12,273 nucleotides of DNA, from the NCBI GenBank assembly GCA_021778575.1, contig JAJYCH010000059.1, positions 1 to 12,273 on the forward strand. The letters run 5' to 3'. Below are positions 5,815-12,273 of the stretch, one piece after another. Source of the stretch: Planctomycetota bacterium (GTDB lineage Bacteria > Planctomycetota > Planctomycetia > Isosphaerales > Isosphaeraceae). Each line of letters opens with the position of its first letter. Position 1 is the first letter of the stretch. The notes beneath the pieces are model-generated. The model was not told the DNA's origin. It saw only the letters and a list, made by a program, of their open reading frames with translations, and did no database searches. The translations under genes and the position numbers were made by a program.

Positions 5815-6600
5815 TCACGCCGTCATCCCTCCATCCACGGCGATCACCTGCCCCGTGATATAGCCGGCCGAAGGGCTGGCCAGGTAGGCCACCAGGTCGG
5901 CGATATCCTCGGGCTCGCCGAGCCGACGGACCGGGACGCGTTCCTTGACCTCGGTCTTGATCTTGTCCGGCAAGACGTTGGTCATGTCGGTCGTGATGAA
6001 GCCGGGAGCCACGGCGTTGACCGTGATTCCTCGCGAGGCCAGTTCACGGGCGATCGTCTTGGTGAAGCCGATCACCCCCGCCTTGCTCGCCGAATAATTC
6101 GCCTGGCCGGGGTTACCCATCAAGCCCGAGACGCTGGTGATGTTGATGATCCGCCCGTACCGCTGGCGCATCATGATGGCACCGAGGGCTCGACAGAACT
6201 GGAAGGTGCCCTTCAGGTTCGTGTCGATCACCTCCTGCCAGGCGTCGTCTTCCATCCGGAGCATCAGGCCGTCGCGAGTCACCCCCGCGTTATTCACCAG
6301 GACATGGATCTTGGGAAATTTCGCCTCGATTTCCTCGACCACCCGGGCCACGTCGGCCGAGTCGCCGACATTTGCCGCGAACGCCTCGGCCGTCCCGCCC
6401 GCTTCACGGATCGCGGCGAGGGTCCCTTGGAGGCCGTCGACGCTCCGGGCGACACCGGCGATCGTCGCTCCACACTTGGCCAGGTGAACGGCGATCGCCC
6501 GGCCGATCCCGCGCGAGGCTCCCGTGACCAGGGCCACTTGCCCGGTCAGATCGACTTTCACGCCTTCGGGTTTCGGATTCGTCGTCTCGGCAGCGGCCAT
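5815..6600 (-). CDS. fabG: 3-oxoacyl-[acyl-carrier-protein] reductase
   Basis: This cytoplasmic short-chain dehydrogenase reduces 3-oxoacyl-ACP to 3-hydroxyacyl-ACP with NADPH, the first reduction of each elongation round. The 261 residues show the Rossmann motif TGASRGIG (26-33), NNAG (103-106), and the catalytic tetrad Asn128, Ser156, Tyr169, Lys173 (in YSASK). It ends with GYITGQVIAVDGGM, typical of FabG. All four catalytic positions are shifted by 18 relative to E. coli FabG, because an N-terminal extension of about 18 residues (AAAETTNPKPEGVKVDL) precedes the fold. AGAGGA lies 9 bases before the ATG at 6600. The cluster context makes FabG more likely than another short-chain dehydrogenase. 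Confidence 0.96.
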   Translation of the reverse strand: MAAAETTNPKPEGVKVDLTGQVALVTGASRGIGRAIAVHLAKCGATIAGVARSVDGLQGTLAAIREAGGTAEAFAANVGDSADVARVVEEIEAKFPKIHVLVNNAGVTRDGLMLRMEDDAWQEVIDTNLKGTFQFCRALGAIMMRQRYGRIINITSVSGLMGNPGQANYSASKAGVIGFTKTIARELASRGITVNAVAPGFITTDMTNVLPDKIKTEVKERVPVRRLGEPEDIADLVAYLASPSAGYITGQVIAVDGGMTA

Positions 6601-6643
6601 TGGGGTCCGTCCTCTGCGTTCCAGGAAAGTGATTCGGCGTGGA

Positions 6644-6694
6644 GTGGGCTCGGCCCACCAACATCAAACTTGATTCATGGTGGGCCGAGCCCAC
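6644..6694. repeat. Perfect 17-bp inverted repeat between fabD and fabG
   Basis: GTGGGCTCGGCCCACCA (6644-6660) and TGGTGGGCCGAGCCCAC (6678-6694) are exact reverse complements around a 17-base loop. The loop itself holds ATCAA...TTGAT, so the whole can fold into one long hairpin. It lies in the 121-base gap on the fabD-fabG transcript. There is no U-tract, so it is more likely a mobile palindromic repeat or mRNA-stability element than a terminator. Confidence 0.8.
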
Positions 6695-6721
6695 CCGACA
6701 AGAACTTGCCTTTGACCCGTT

Positions 6722-7633
6722 CTAACGCGCCGGGACGCTCGTGCACGGCGTCTTGCGGTCGATCCGCTTGAGCAGGCCGGTCAGGACTCGACCCGGGCCG
6801 ATCTCGTAAAACGTGTCGAACCCGTCGCCCATCATCCGGCGGATCGAGTCGTCCCAGCGGACGCCCTGGATCACCTGAGCGACCAGCGTCTTGCGGAGGT
6901 CGTCGGGGGCCTGGTGGGGGATGGTATCGACGTTCGAGTAAACCGGAATCCGGGGCGATTCGATCGTGGAAGCGGCCAGAACCTCGGCGAGCTGGTCGTC
7001 GGCCGGTTGCATCAAGGGGGAGTGGAACGCACCGGCAACAGCGAGCGGAATCACTCGCCCCGCACCGAGTTCCGTCGCGACGGCTTCGACCTCGGCCAGA
7101 GCCGCCAGTTCTCCCGAGACGACGATATTGCCCGGACCGAGCATGTTCGCCTTCCAGAGCCGACCCGCTCCGGCGACCTTCGCGCAAAGCTCGTCGATCT
7201 TCGCCTCGTCGAGACCCAGCACGCTGGTCATTCCGCTCGGCGTCGCCAGGGCGGCGGCCTGCATCGCTTCGCCTCGTTTCCGGACGATCTTCAGACCGGT
7301 CTCGAAGTCGAACGACCCGGCGAACTCCAGCGCCGTGTACTCGCCCAGGCTCAGGCCCGCCGAGCCTTCGCAGGCCGCGACGATCTCGGGATTGGTCAGC
7401 TTGAACCCTTCCAGAGCCGCGAGGCTGGCCACGTAAATGGCCGGCTGGCTGACGTTGGTTGCCTCAAGCGCTTCGGCCGGTCCGTCGAAACAGACCGCCT
7501 TCAGATCAAAGCCGAGGATTTCCCCCGCATGATCGAACAGGGCACGAGCGGCGGGAACCTCGTCATAGAGGCCCTTGCCCATCCCGACGAACTGGGCCCC
7601 TTGACCGGGGAAAAGAAAAGCGATCTTGGGCAT
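6722..7633 (-). CDS. fabD: Malonyl-CoA:ACP transacylase
   Basis: This cytoplasmic enzyme moves the malonyl group from CoA to acyl carrier protein, supplying the extender for every FabF cycle. The 303 residues are full length. They show FPGQGAQ (8-14), the nucleophile Ser95 in AGLSLGEYTA, Arg120 in RKRGEAMQ, NMLGPGNIVVSG (163-174), the catalytic His204 in AGAFHS, and GPGRVLTGLLKR near the end. Odd: the usual GHSLGE nucleophile elbow reads GLSLGE, with Leu94 in place of His. I believe this occurs in related planctomycete enzymes, so it need not mean loss of activity. The ATG at 7633 starts the conserved MPKIAFLFPGQG; its ribosome binding site is weak. It follows plsX by 70 bases. Confidence 0.96.
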   Translation of the reverse strand: MPKIAFLFPGQGAQFVGMGKGLYDEVPAARALFDHAGEILGFDLKAVCFDGPAEALEATNVSQPAIYVASLAALEGFKLTNPEIVAACEGSAGLSLGEYTALEFAGSFDFETGLKIVRKRGEAMQAAALATPSGMTSVLGLDEAKIDELCAKVAGAGRLWKANMLGPGNIVVSGELAALAEVEAVATELGAGRVIPLAVAGAFHSPLMQPADDQLAEVLAASTIESPRIPVYSNVDTIPHQAPDDLRKTLVAQVIQGVRWDDSIRRMMGDGFDTFYEIGPGRVLTGLLKRIDRKTPCTSVPAR

Positions 7634-7678
7634 CGGCTCGGATCATCCAGAAATCGGGGGGAAACCTTGATGGAATCT

Positions 7679-7694
7679 TCGGAATCCATTCCGA
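7679..7694. other. Small palindrome between plsX and fabD
   Basis: TCGGAAT (7679-7685) and ATTCCGA (7688-7694) are exact complements around CC. It lies 10 bases past the plsX stop in the 70-base spacer to fabD. It could tune plsX and fabD message levels; no U-tract is present. Confidence 0.4.
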
Positions 7695-7703
7695 GGGGCA
7701 AGA

Positions 7704-8747
7704 TCAGCCTTCGGACGCAGCGGGAGGAATCAGGTCGAGCGCCGCCTTCAACTGCGTGGCGAACTGGGTGTTGACCTTCTCATCGGCCATGGTCCGGGCC
7801 ACCCGGAGAGCGTTCTTGATCGCCCGGGCACCGGACGACCCATGACAGATGATGCAGGCCCCTCGCAAACCGAGCAATGGGCCGCCGCCGAATTCCTGAT
7901 ACTCGAACCGGGTCTTGAGCGCCTTGAACGATCCCGCCAGCTTGTGACCGGCTTCGGGACCGAGTTCGGGCAGCAGCTTGCCCAGCTCTTGCTTGAGAGC
8001 CGCGAACAGGAATTCGACTGCCCCTTCACCGGCCTTAAGCAAGACGTTGCCGACGAACCCTTCGCAGACGATCACCCGGGCATGCCCCTCGTAGATGTCG
8101 CGCCCTTCGACGTTGCCGATGAACCGGTCGGCGTGGGGGCCGTTCTGGAACAGGGCTCGGGTCGTCTTGGTGAGGTCGTTCCCCTTGTCCTCCTCGGAGC
8201 CGACGTTGAGCAGGCCGATCTTGGGCTCCTCGATCCCGAGCACGTTCTCGGCGTAGATCGAGCCCATGATCCCGTAGGAATAGAGGTCTTCGGCCTTGGC
8301 GTTCATGTTCGCGCCGACGTCGATGATGACGATCGGGCCGCGGTGCGACGGGAAGATCGCCGCGATCCCCGGTCGGCGGACGCCGGGCAGGAACATCTTG
8401 GCGTTCATCAATGACGAGGCGACCATCGCCCCGGTGTGACCGGCGGAGACCACGGCGGAAACCTCACCGGCCGCCATCAGGCCCCAGCACTTCGAGATCG
8501 AGTTATCGCGCTTCGACCGAAGTGCCACGACCGGCTTCTCTTCCATCCCGATGACCTGGCTGGCGTGGACGATCGGCAGACGATCGCGGTCGATCTCACC
8601 GGCCTGGGCGAGTTCCGCTTCGATGCGCTCCTGGTCGCCGACGAGCACGACGGTCAGGTCCGGAAGCTCGCGGACGGCATCCACGGCACCGGTCACGATC
8701 GGGCCGGGCGCGTGATCGCCGCCCATCGCGTCCAGGGCTATCCGCAT
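7704..8747 (-). CDS. plsX: Phosphate acyltransferase (acyl-ACP:phosphate)
   Basis: This peripheral membrane enzyme converts acyl-ACP and phosphate to acyl-phosphate, the acyl donor for PlsY, and so links fatty-acid to phospholipid synthesis. The 347 residues begin with MRIALDAMGGDHAP (1-13). They carry SAGHTGA (101-107), IIDVGAN (141-147), LLNVGSEEDKGND (179-191), FIGNVEGRDI (209-218), EGFVGNVLLK (229-238) and YQEFGGGPLLGL in the last third, all PlsX signatures. The frame extends 18 codons upstream to 8801. The ATG at 8747 is preferred because it begins the conserved N-terminus and has GGAGAAG 7 bases upstream. It is the first gene of the lipid cluster and has its own promoter. The common upstream partner rpmF (ribosomal protein L32) is not here, nor is fabH downstream. 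Confidence 0.96.
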   Translation of the reverse strand: MRIALDAMGGDHAPGPIVTGAVDAVRELPDLTVVLVGDQERIEAELAQAGEIDRDRLPIVHASQVIGMEEKPVVALRSKRDNSISKCWGLMAAGEVSAVVSAGHTGAMVASSLMNAKMFLPGVRRPGIAAIFPSHRGPIVIIDVGANMNAKAEDLYSYGIMGSIYAENVLGIEEPKIGLLNVGSEEDKGNDLTKTTRALFQNGPHADRFIGNVEGRDIYEGHARVIVCEGFVGNVLLKAGEGAVEFLFAALKQELGKLLPELGPEAGHKLAGSFKALKTRFEYQEFGGGPLLGLRGACIICHGSSGARAIKNALRVARTMADEKVNTQFATQLKAALDLIPPAASEG

Positions 8748-8754
8748 GGGGCTA

Positions 8755-8761
8755 CTTCTCC
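8755..8761 (-). promoter_or_regulatory. Ribosome binding site for plsX
   Basis: GGAGAAG on the minus strand, 7 bases before the ATG at 8747. It supports this start over the in-frame ATG at 8801. Confidence 0.65.
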
Positions 8762-8786
8762 GAGAACGAGGCGGAATTGTCGGCGA

Positions 8787-8804
8787 GAGTTGAAGAGACA
8801 ACTC
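8787..8804 (-). promoter_or_regulatory. Stem-loop in the plsX 5' leader
   Basis: GAGTTG (8787-8792) and CAACTC (8799-8804) form a 6-bp stem with a 6-base loop, extendable with two mismatches to about 12 pairs. It lies about midway in the roughly 110-base leader. No known riboswitch or FapR-type operator was recognised. Confidence 0.35.
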
Positions 8805-8863
8805 CCGGCGGGAAAAAATTCAAATCGAAATTATGACCGAGACCGAGGGGTCCGCGTCCCCGC

Positions 8864-8893
8864 ATCCTAGAAAAATCGGCCAATCTCTGTCAA
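8864..8893 (-). promoter_or_regulatory. Sigma-70-type promoter of the lipid cluster
   Basis: A consensus TTGACA (8893-8888) and TAGGAT (8869-8864) are 18 bases apart on the minus strand. The pair lies between the protease stop (8919) and plsX. Transcription would start near 8857. It is the best promoter match I see in the window and marks the protease and plsX as separate units. Confidence 0.7.
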
Positions 8894-8918
8894 GCATCCT
8901 GCCGGAAAGCCCGCGATC

Positions 8919-11594
8919 TCAGGCACATTCGGCGTCGGCCCGGCGCGACTTCCGACGGATCGGGCCGTACTCGACCCGGATCAACGCGGCGGGATCAATA
9001 TGGGCCTGGACCGCCTGACGAACCTTCCGAGGGGTGACCCGGCTGATCCGGTCGGGCCAGCGCAACGGTTCATCGAGCGGCAAACCCCACCGCTCCAGCT
9101 CCATCAACCGCTCGGCTCGCTGCTCGACCGTCTGGTAATCAAACACCCACGACCCGGCAAGATACTGCCGGGCCCGGTCGACTTCCTCGTCCGAGAACTC
9201 GCCGGCATGCATCAGGCGGACCTGTTCGAGAACCGCCGCCACCGCCCGGTCGGCGTCGTCGGGACTGGTTCCGAGGTAGATCCGGAACATCCCGGATTCG
9301 ATATCGGCCGAGTCGGTCATCCCGCCACCGACGGAGTAGGCCAGCCCCATCTCGTCGCGGATCACCCGACTGAGCCGATCGGTGAATCCCGGCCCGCTCC
9401 CGAAAATATGGTCGGCCACCGCCATCGCGTCGAAGTCGGGATGATTCCGGGGGATTCCCAGATGCCCCAGAAGGATATGGACCTGCTCTCCCGGATACGC
9501 AACTCGCCGGACGCGGGGGCGGCTCGACCGGGCCAGTCGAGGGGCCAGCGGAGCCGGGACGGCGGTTCCATCCCAGCCGCCGAACCGCGATTTGACGAGA
9601 CTGAGCAGCTTCTTCGGGTCAAAATCGCCAACCGCGACCAGGTAAGCGCCGTCGGGCTTGAAGTAGCGGGCGTGATGGTCGATCACGTCGTCGAGGGTCA
9701 GTCGGGCGGTCTCTCGCGAGGTTCCGCGCGGGTCGCGAGCAAACGGGTGGTTCCCGTAAACGAGACCTCGAAAGACCAGATCGGCCCGGAACGCCGGATC
9801 GTCGCGGTCGGATTGCAGCTCGGCGCTGATCTTTTGCTTGGCCCAGCTCAGCGAATCGGCGGGGAAATCGGGGCGGATCGCCAGGTCGGCCAGCCAATCG
9901 ATGGCCATCGGCAGATCCTCGGCCCGGACCCGGAGGGACGCTCCCGTCGAGCCGACTTCGAGCGCTCCGCCGACGTCCTCGATCGCTTCGGCCATCGCCT
10001 CGGCCGACTTCGAGGCGCTCCCCTCCTCCAGCATCCGACCGGTCAGATAGGCCAGTCCCGGCTTCGATTCACGAAGCAAACCGGCGTCGACGAACAGTTC
10101 CAGAGCCACGACGCCGGTGCCGGGGCGGCATTCGGTCAGCAGCCGCATCCCGTTAGGCAGCAATTGTTTATGAGGCGCGAAATCGGCCAGCTTGGTCGGT
10201 CCGGCGTTGATCTCCAGCGCGATCGGCCGGACGGGAGGAACGATGATCGACGGGGTTCGGGTTTCCTTCTCGCGGGCCTCGGCGGGCATCAAGACCGTGA
10301 TCGACCGCGACGGGCGAGGGAGCGACCAGCCCACCGTCAGGTTCGCGTCCGACAGATACGCCGAGGCGACCCGCCGGACATCCTCGGCCTGGATCGCCAG
10401 CGCGGCCCGATGTTCGGCCTGCCAGGCTCGCCAGTCGCCATTGAGTGCAAACAGGCCCAGACCACCGGCCAGACCCGCCAGGTCTTCCTGCTCCCACCGC
10501 CAGGCGGCTTCGAGCCGATTTCTCGACCGTTCGAGTTCGGCGGGACTGGGACCGTCCTCGGCCAGCCGGGCGATCACCCGAGCAATTTCCTGCTCGATCC
10601 GCTCGGTCTCGGCGCCGGGAACCGCCTCGACCTGAAGGAGGAACTGACCGGCACGCCGCGCCCCTTCCTGGCCGGTCTCGACCCAGCTTGCCAGCTTTTT
10701 CTGTTCGACCAGGTGATCCCATAACCGGGAGCGACGGCCGCAGGTCAAGAGGTCGGACAGGATATCGAGCGCCGGCCCGTCCGGGTGGCCGAGCGGCACG
10801 GTATGCCAGCCCAGGAGCCCTCGGGCGACGGACTCGGGCTCGATCATCGAGAATTCCCGCCGACCGATCTGGCGAGGCTCGTCGAAGACCACCGGCGGAA
10901 CCACCGGCTCACCGTGAACGAGACCAGCGAAATGGTTCTCGGCGGCGTCGAGCGCCTGGCCGGCATCAACGTCGCCGACGATCACCAGGACCGCGCTGTC
11001 GGGACGGTAATGTTGATGGTAGAACGACTTGAGGTCGTTGACCGAGATCCGGGCCAGGTCATCGGGCCAGCCCAGGATCGGGTTCCGATACGGGTGTCGG
11101 ACGTAGCTGGCGGTCAGGTGCGCCTGGTCGAGCCGACCGAACGGCGACTCCTGTTCGCGAGCCCGTTCCTCGGCGATCACCTGACGTTCGGCCTCGATCT
11201 CGTGGGGATCGAAGGTCGCGCCTCGCATCCGATCGGATTCGATGGCCAGGGCCAGATCCCAGCGGTCGGAGGGGAAGGCGAACCAGTAATGGGTGCTGTC
11301 CTCGCCGGTCTCGGCATTCGATTGCCCGGCGGCGACGAACGCCAGGCGGTCGATCTGCCCTTTCGGGAACCGCTCGGTCCCCTTGAACAGCATGTGCTCG
11401 ACGAAGTGGGCCAGTCCCGTCTTACCGGCCGGTTCGTCGAACGAGCCGACCGGGTAATAAAGGTCGCAGACCACAACCGGGGCATGTCGTCGAGGAAGGA
11501 CCAGCGCCTTGAGCCCATTGGCGAGGGTCCGCTCGAAGACCGGGAGGTCTCCCACCCAGGCAGGAGAAGGGCGGGCGGTCAATCGTCGGGCCAT
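8919..11594 (-). CDS. M16 family zinc metallopeptidase, two M16 domains in one chain
   Basis: This 891-residue peptidase belongs to the pitrilysin/insulinase clan, which degrades peptides in a clam-shell chamber. The first half (about 18-440) carries the inverted zinc motif HFVEH (His63, Glu66, His67), with the third ligand among Glu142/Glu143 in VIAEER. The second half (about 475-885) has the same fold, but the equivalent site reads YLTGR (Tyr516, Gly519, Arg520), so it cannot bind zinc. It keeps the GLAYS substrate-binding stretch near 765-770. One active plus one inactive half is the normal fused layout. No signal peptide or membrane segment is seen, so it is probably cytoplasmic. The frame extends 68 codons further to 11798, but that part has no family likeness. 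The ATG at 11594 (MARRLTARPS) has AAGGGG about 7 bases upstream and is preferred. Natural substrate unknown. Confidence 0.93.
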   Translation of the reverse strand: MARRLTARPSPAWVGDLPVFERTLANGLKALVLPRRHAPVVVCDLYYPVGSFDEPAGKTGLAHFVEHMLFKGTERFPKGQIDRLAFVAAGQSNAETGEDSTHYWFAFPSDRWDLALAIESDRMRGATFDPHEIEAERQVIAEERAREQESPFGRLDQAHLTASYVRHPYRNPILGWPDDLARISVNDLKSFYHQHYRPDSAVLVIVGDVDAGQALDAAENHFAGLVHGEPVVPPVVFDEPRQIGRREFSMIEPESVARGLLGWHTVPLGHPDGPALDILSDLLTCGRRSRLWDHLVEQKKLASWVETGQEGARRAGQFLLQVEAVPGAETERIEQEIARVIARLAEDGPSPAELERSRNRLEAAWRWEQEDLAGLAGGLGLFALNGDWRAWQAEHRAALAIQAEDVRRVASAYLSDANLTVGWSLPRPSRSITVLMPAEAREKETRTPSIIVPPVRPIALEINAGPTKLADFAPHKQLLPNGMRLLTECRPGTGVVALELFVDAGLLRESKPGLAYLTGRMLEEGSASKSAEAMAEAIEDVGGALEVGSTGASLRVRAEDLPMAIDWLADLAIRPDFPADSLSWAKQKISAELQSDRDDPAFRADLVFRGLVYGNHPFARDPRGTSRETARLTLDDVIDHHARYFKPDGAYLVAVGDFDPKKLLSLVKSRFGGWDGTAVPAPLAPRLARSSRPRVRRVAYPGEQVHILLGHLGIPRNHPDFDAMAVADHIFGSGPGFTDRLSRVIRDEMGLAYSVGGGMTDSADIESGMFRIYLGTSPDDADRAVAAVLEQVRLMHAGEFSDEEVDRARQYLAGSWVFDYQTVEQRAERLMELERWGLPLDEPLRWPDRISRVTPRKVRQAVQAHIDPAALIRVEYGPIRRKSRRADAECA

Positions 11595-12019
11595 GGGCTG
11601 CCCCTTTTGTCTGGCGTCGAGAGGAGTTCGAGGCAGAGCCCGGAAGTCGACCGAAATCCGCTCGATCCGGGAATACCGAGGCCAGACCCGCCGTGGAGAT
11701 GTCGAGTCAGGCTCCCCTACTACTCTACCATTTCGCCGACGATGGTCGAGCCACTTGTCGAAGATTGGTGGTGACGATTCACCGCATCGCACAGACACGC
11801 CCCCAAGAACTTCGCGACTCCTCGCCCAAGTTGTGGAAGCCCCGGCAAGTTCTGGTGGAAGTTGCCTGTATCTGGTAACGTCTTAGGGTAGCGCTCGCTC
11901 TACGTCGCCTGGGAACAATTGGAGGTTTGGGAGACCTGTTGCGATCAGGCTCTACACGCCCACTCCCTTCTGCCGATAACTATCACATTTCGGTGCATTG
12001 ACCCGAGAGAGCCGTCGCC
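11595..12019. other. 425-base divergent intergenic region
   Basis: This separates the protease (minus) from the right-edge gene (plus). I see no convincing gene: the upstream extension of the protease frame and short frames on both strands lack family likeness. A weak interrupted palindrome, GTAGCGC-TC-GCTCTAC (11888-11903), could be a worn repeat. No clear promoter was found for either gene. An in-frame TGA at 11999-12001 bounds the plus-strand gene. Confidence 0.5.
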
Positions 12020-12273
12020 GTGTCCACGACAGCCCTCCAATTCGTTGACCTCATTGATAGCGACGGCGATCTTGCCTACGGCCTGATGCCGGTCCACATA
12101 GACGCCGAGATCGAGCGTGTAGATGAGGCCTCCGTCATCCACAATGCCAAATCCTTCCGCTACGTCGATTACGTCTTCTTTCGACGCTTCTCCGATGGGC
12201 GATCTTCGCAGGTTGCGGCATTCGTCATCGATAACAGCAAAGAGCTTCTGAGCGAGGCTGAGCTGGCGAAGCT
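12020..12273 (+). CDS. N-terminal fragment of an unidentified protein, possibly a DNA methylase/restriction protein
   Basis: 84 codons are open from a GTG at 12020 to the window edge; the nearest upstream stop in frame is TGA at 11999, and GAGAGAG lies about 9 bases before the GTG. The product starts MSTTALQFVDLIDSDGDLAY and includes EIERVDEASVIHNAKSFRY, YVFFRRFSDGRSSQVAAFVI and DNSKELLSEAELAKL. It is a soluble mixed alpha/beta sequence with no signal peptide. From memory, the VDYVFFRRFSDGRSSQVAA type of start belongs to large N-6 adenine DNA methylases of restriction-modification systems. No catalytic motif (NPPY or a SAM site) lies in the visible part, so this is only a suggestion. By eye the GC content drops to about 55 percent here, with ATA and other rarer codons, unlike the neighbouring genes, which fits an acquired gene. 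Confidence 0.6.
   Translation, partial: MSTTALQFVDLIDSDGDLAYGLMPVHIDAEIERVDEASVIHNAKSFRYVDYVFFRRFSDGRSSQVAAFVIDNSKELLSEAELAK

Noticed and set aside
5272..6771. Plus-strand open frame of 499 codons opposite acpP and fabG
   Set aside because: It spans two well-recognised minus-strand genes and two intergenic regions, and its product has no family likeness.
8787..8822. Stem-loop followed by an A-run, read as a plus-strand or minus-strand terminator
   Set aside because: The T-run lies before the stem on the minus strand, and the plus strand has A instead of T after it, so neither orientation gives an intrinsic terminator.
9000..10724. Plus-strand open frame of 574 codons opposite the protease
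   Set aside because: It is a GC-driven shadow of the M16 gene; the product is an Arg-, Gly- and Pro-rich sequence without domain signs.
11595..11798. N-terminal extension of the M16 protease by 68 residues
   Set aside because: The extension is Arg- and Ser-rich with no family likeness and no better ribosome binding site. The M16 domain begins right after the ATG at 11594.
11945..12142. Minus-strand 65-codon frame at the right edge
   Set aside because: It overlaps the start of the plus-strand gene, which has the more protein-like sequence and continues to the edge.

Overview
The window is high-GC bacterial DNA whose proteins and gene order point to a Planctomycetota genome, most likely Isosphaeraceae-like. 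This lineage call is an inference from protein character, loose Shine-Dalgarno use and abundant palindromic intergenic repeats; no marker gene proves it. All recognisable genes except the last lie on the minus strand, so the biological reading order is from about 11.6 kb down to 1.

Layout from right to left along the minus strand: a double-domain M16 (pitrilysin-type) zinc protease (8919-11594). Then a core lipid-synthesis cluster: plsX (7704-8747, behind a good TTGACA/TAGGAT promoter at 8864-8893), fabD (6722-7633), fabG (5815-6600), acpP (5278-5511) and fabF (4028-5278, start overlapping the acpP stop). Then a MoeB/ThiF-type adenylyltransferase with a C-terminal rhodanese domain (2786-3982). 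Then a secreted protein of unknown function with a secretin-like C-terminal half (1318-2475), with its own candidate promoter and a strong ribosome binding site. Last is the N-terminal part of a spinster-type MFS transporter that runs off the left edge (1-885). The only plus-strand gene begins at 12020 and runs off the right edge; it is less GC-rich and may be the start of a DNA methylase/restriction protein.

The lipid genes form a working unit. FabD loads malonyl groups onto the acyl carrier protein AcpP, FabF condenses, FabG reduces, and PlsX turns acyl-ACP into acyl-phosphate for phospholipid synthesis. fabH and rpmF, often found in such clusters, are absent here. MoeB-rhodanese would activate a sulfur-carrier protein (MoaD/ThiS type); its place just behind fabF may be simple co-transcription.

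The non-coding DNA is rich in structure. There is a ~260 bp MITE/BIME-like element (980-1240) with outer imperfect terminal inverted repeats, two 49-nt inner inverted arms each holding two palindromes, and a possible 6-bp target duplication. A second palindromic repeat family lies at 2640-2689, and a third is a perfect 17-bp inverted repeat between fabD and fabG (6644-6694). Smaller hairpins lie in the leaders of acpP and plsX and upstream of the MFS gene. No tRNA, rRNA, CRISPR array or intact insertion sequence was seen.
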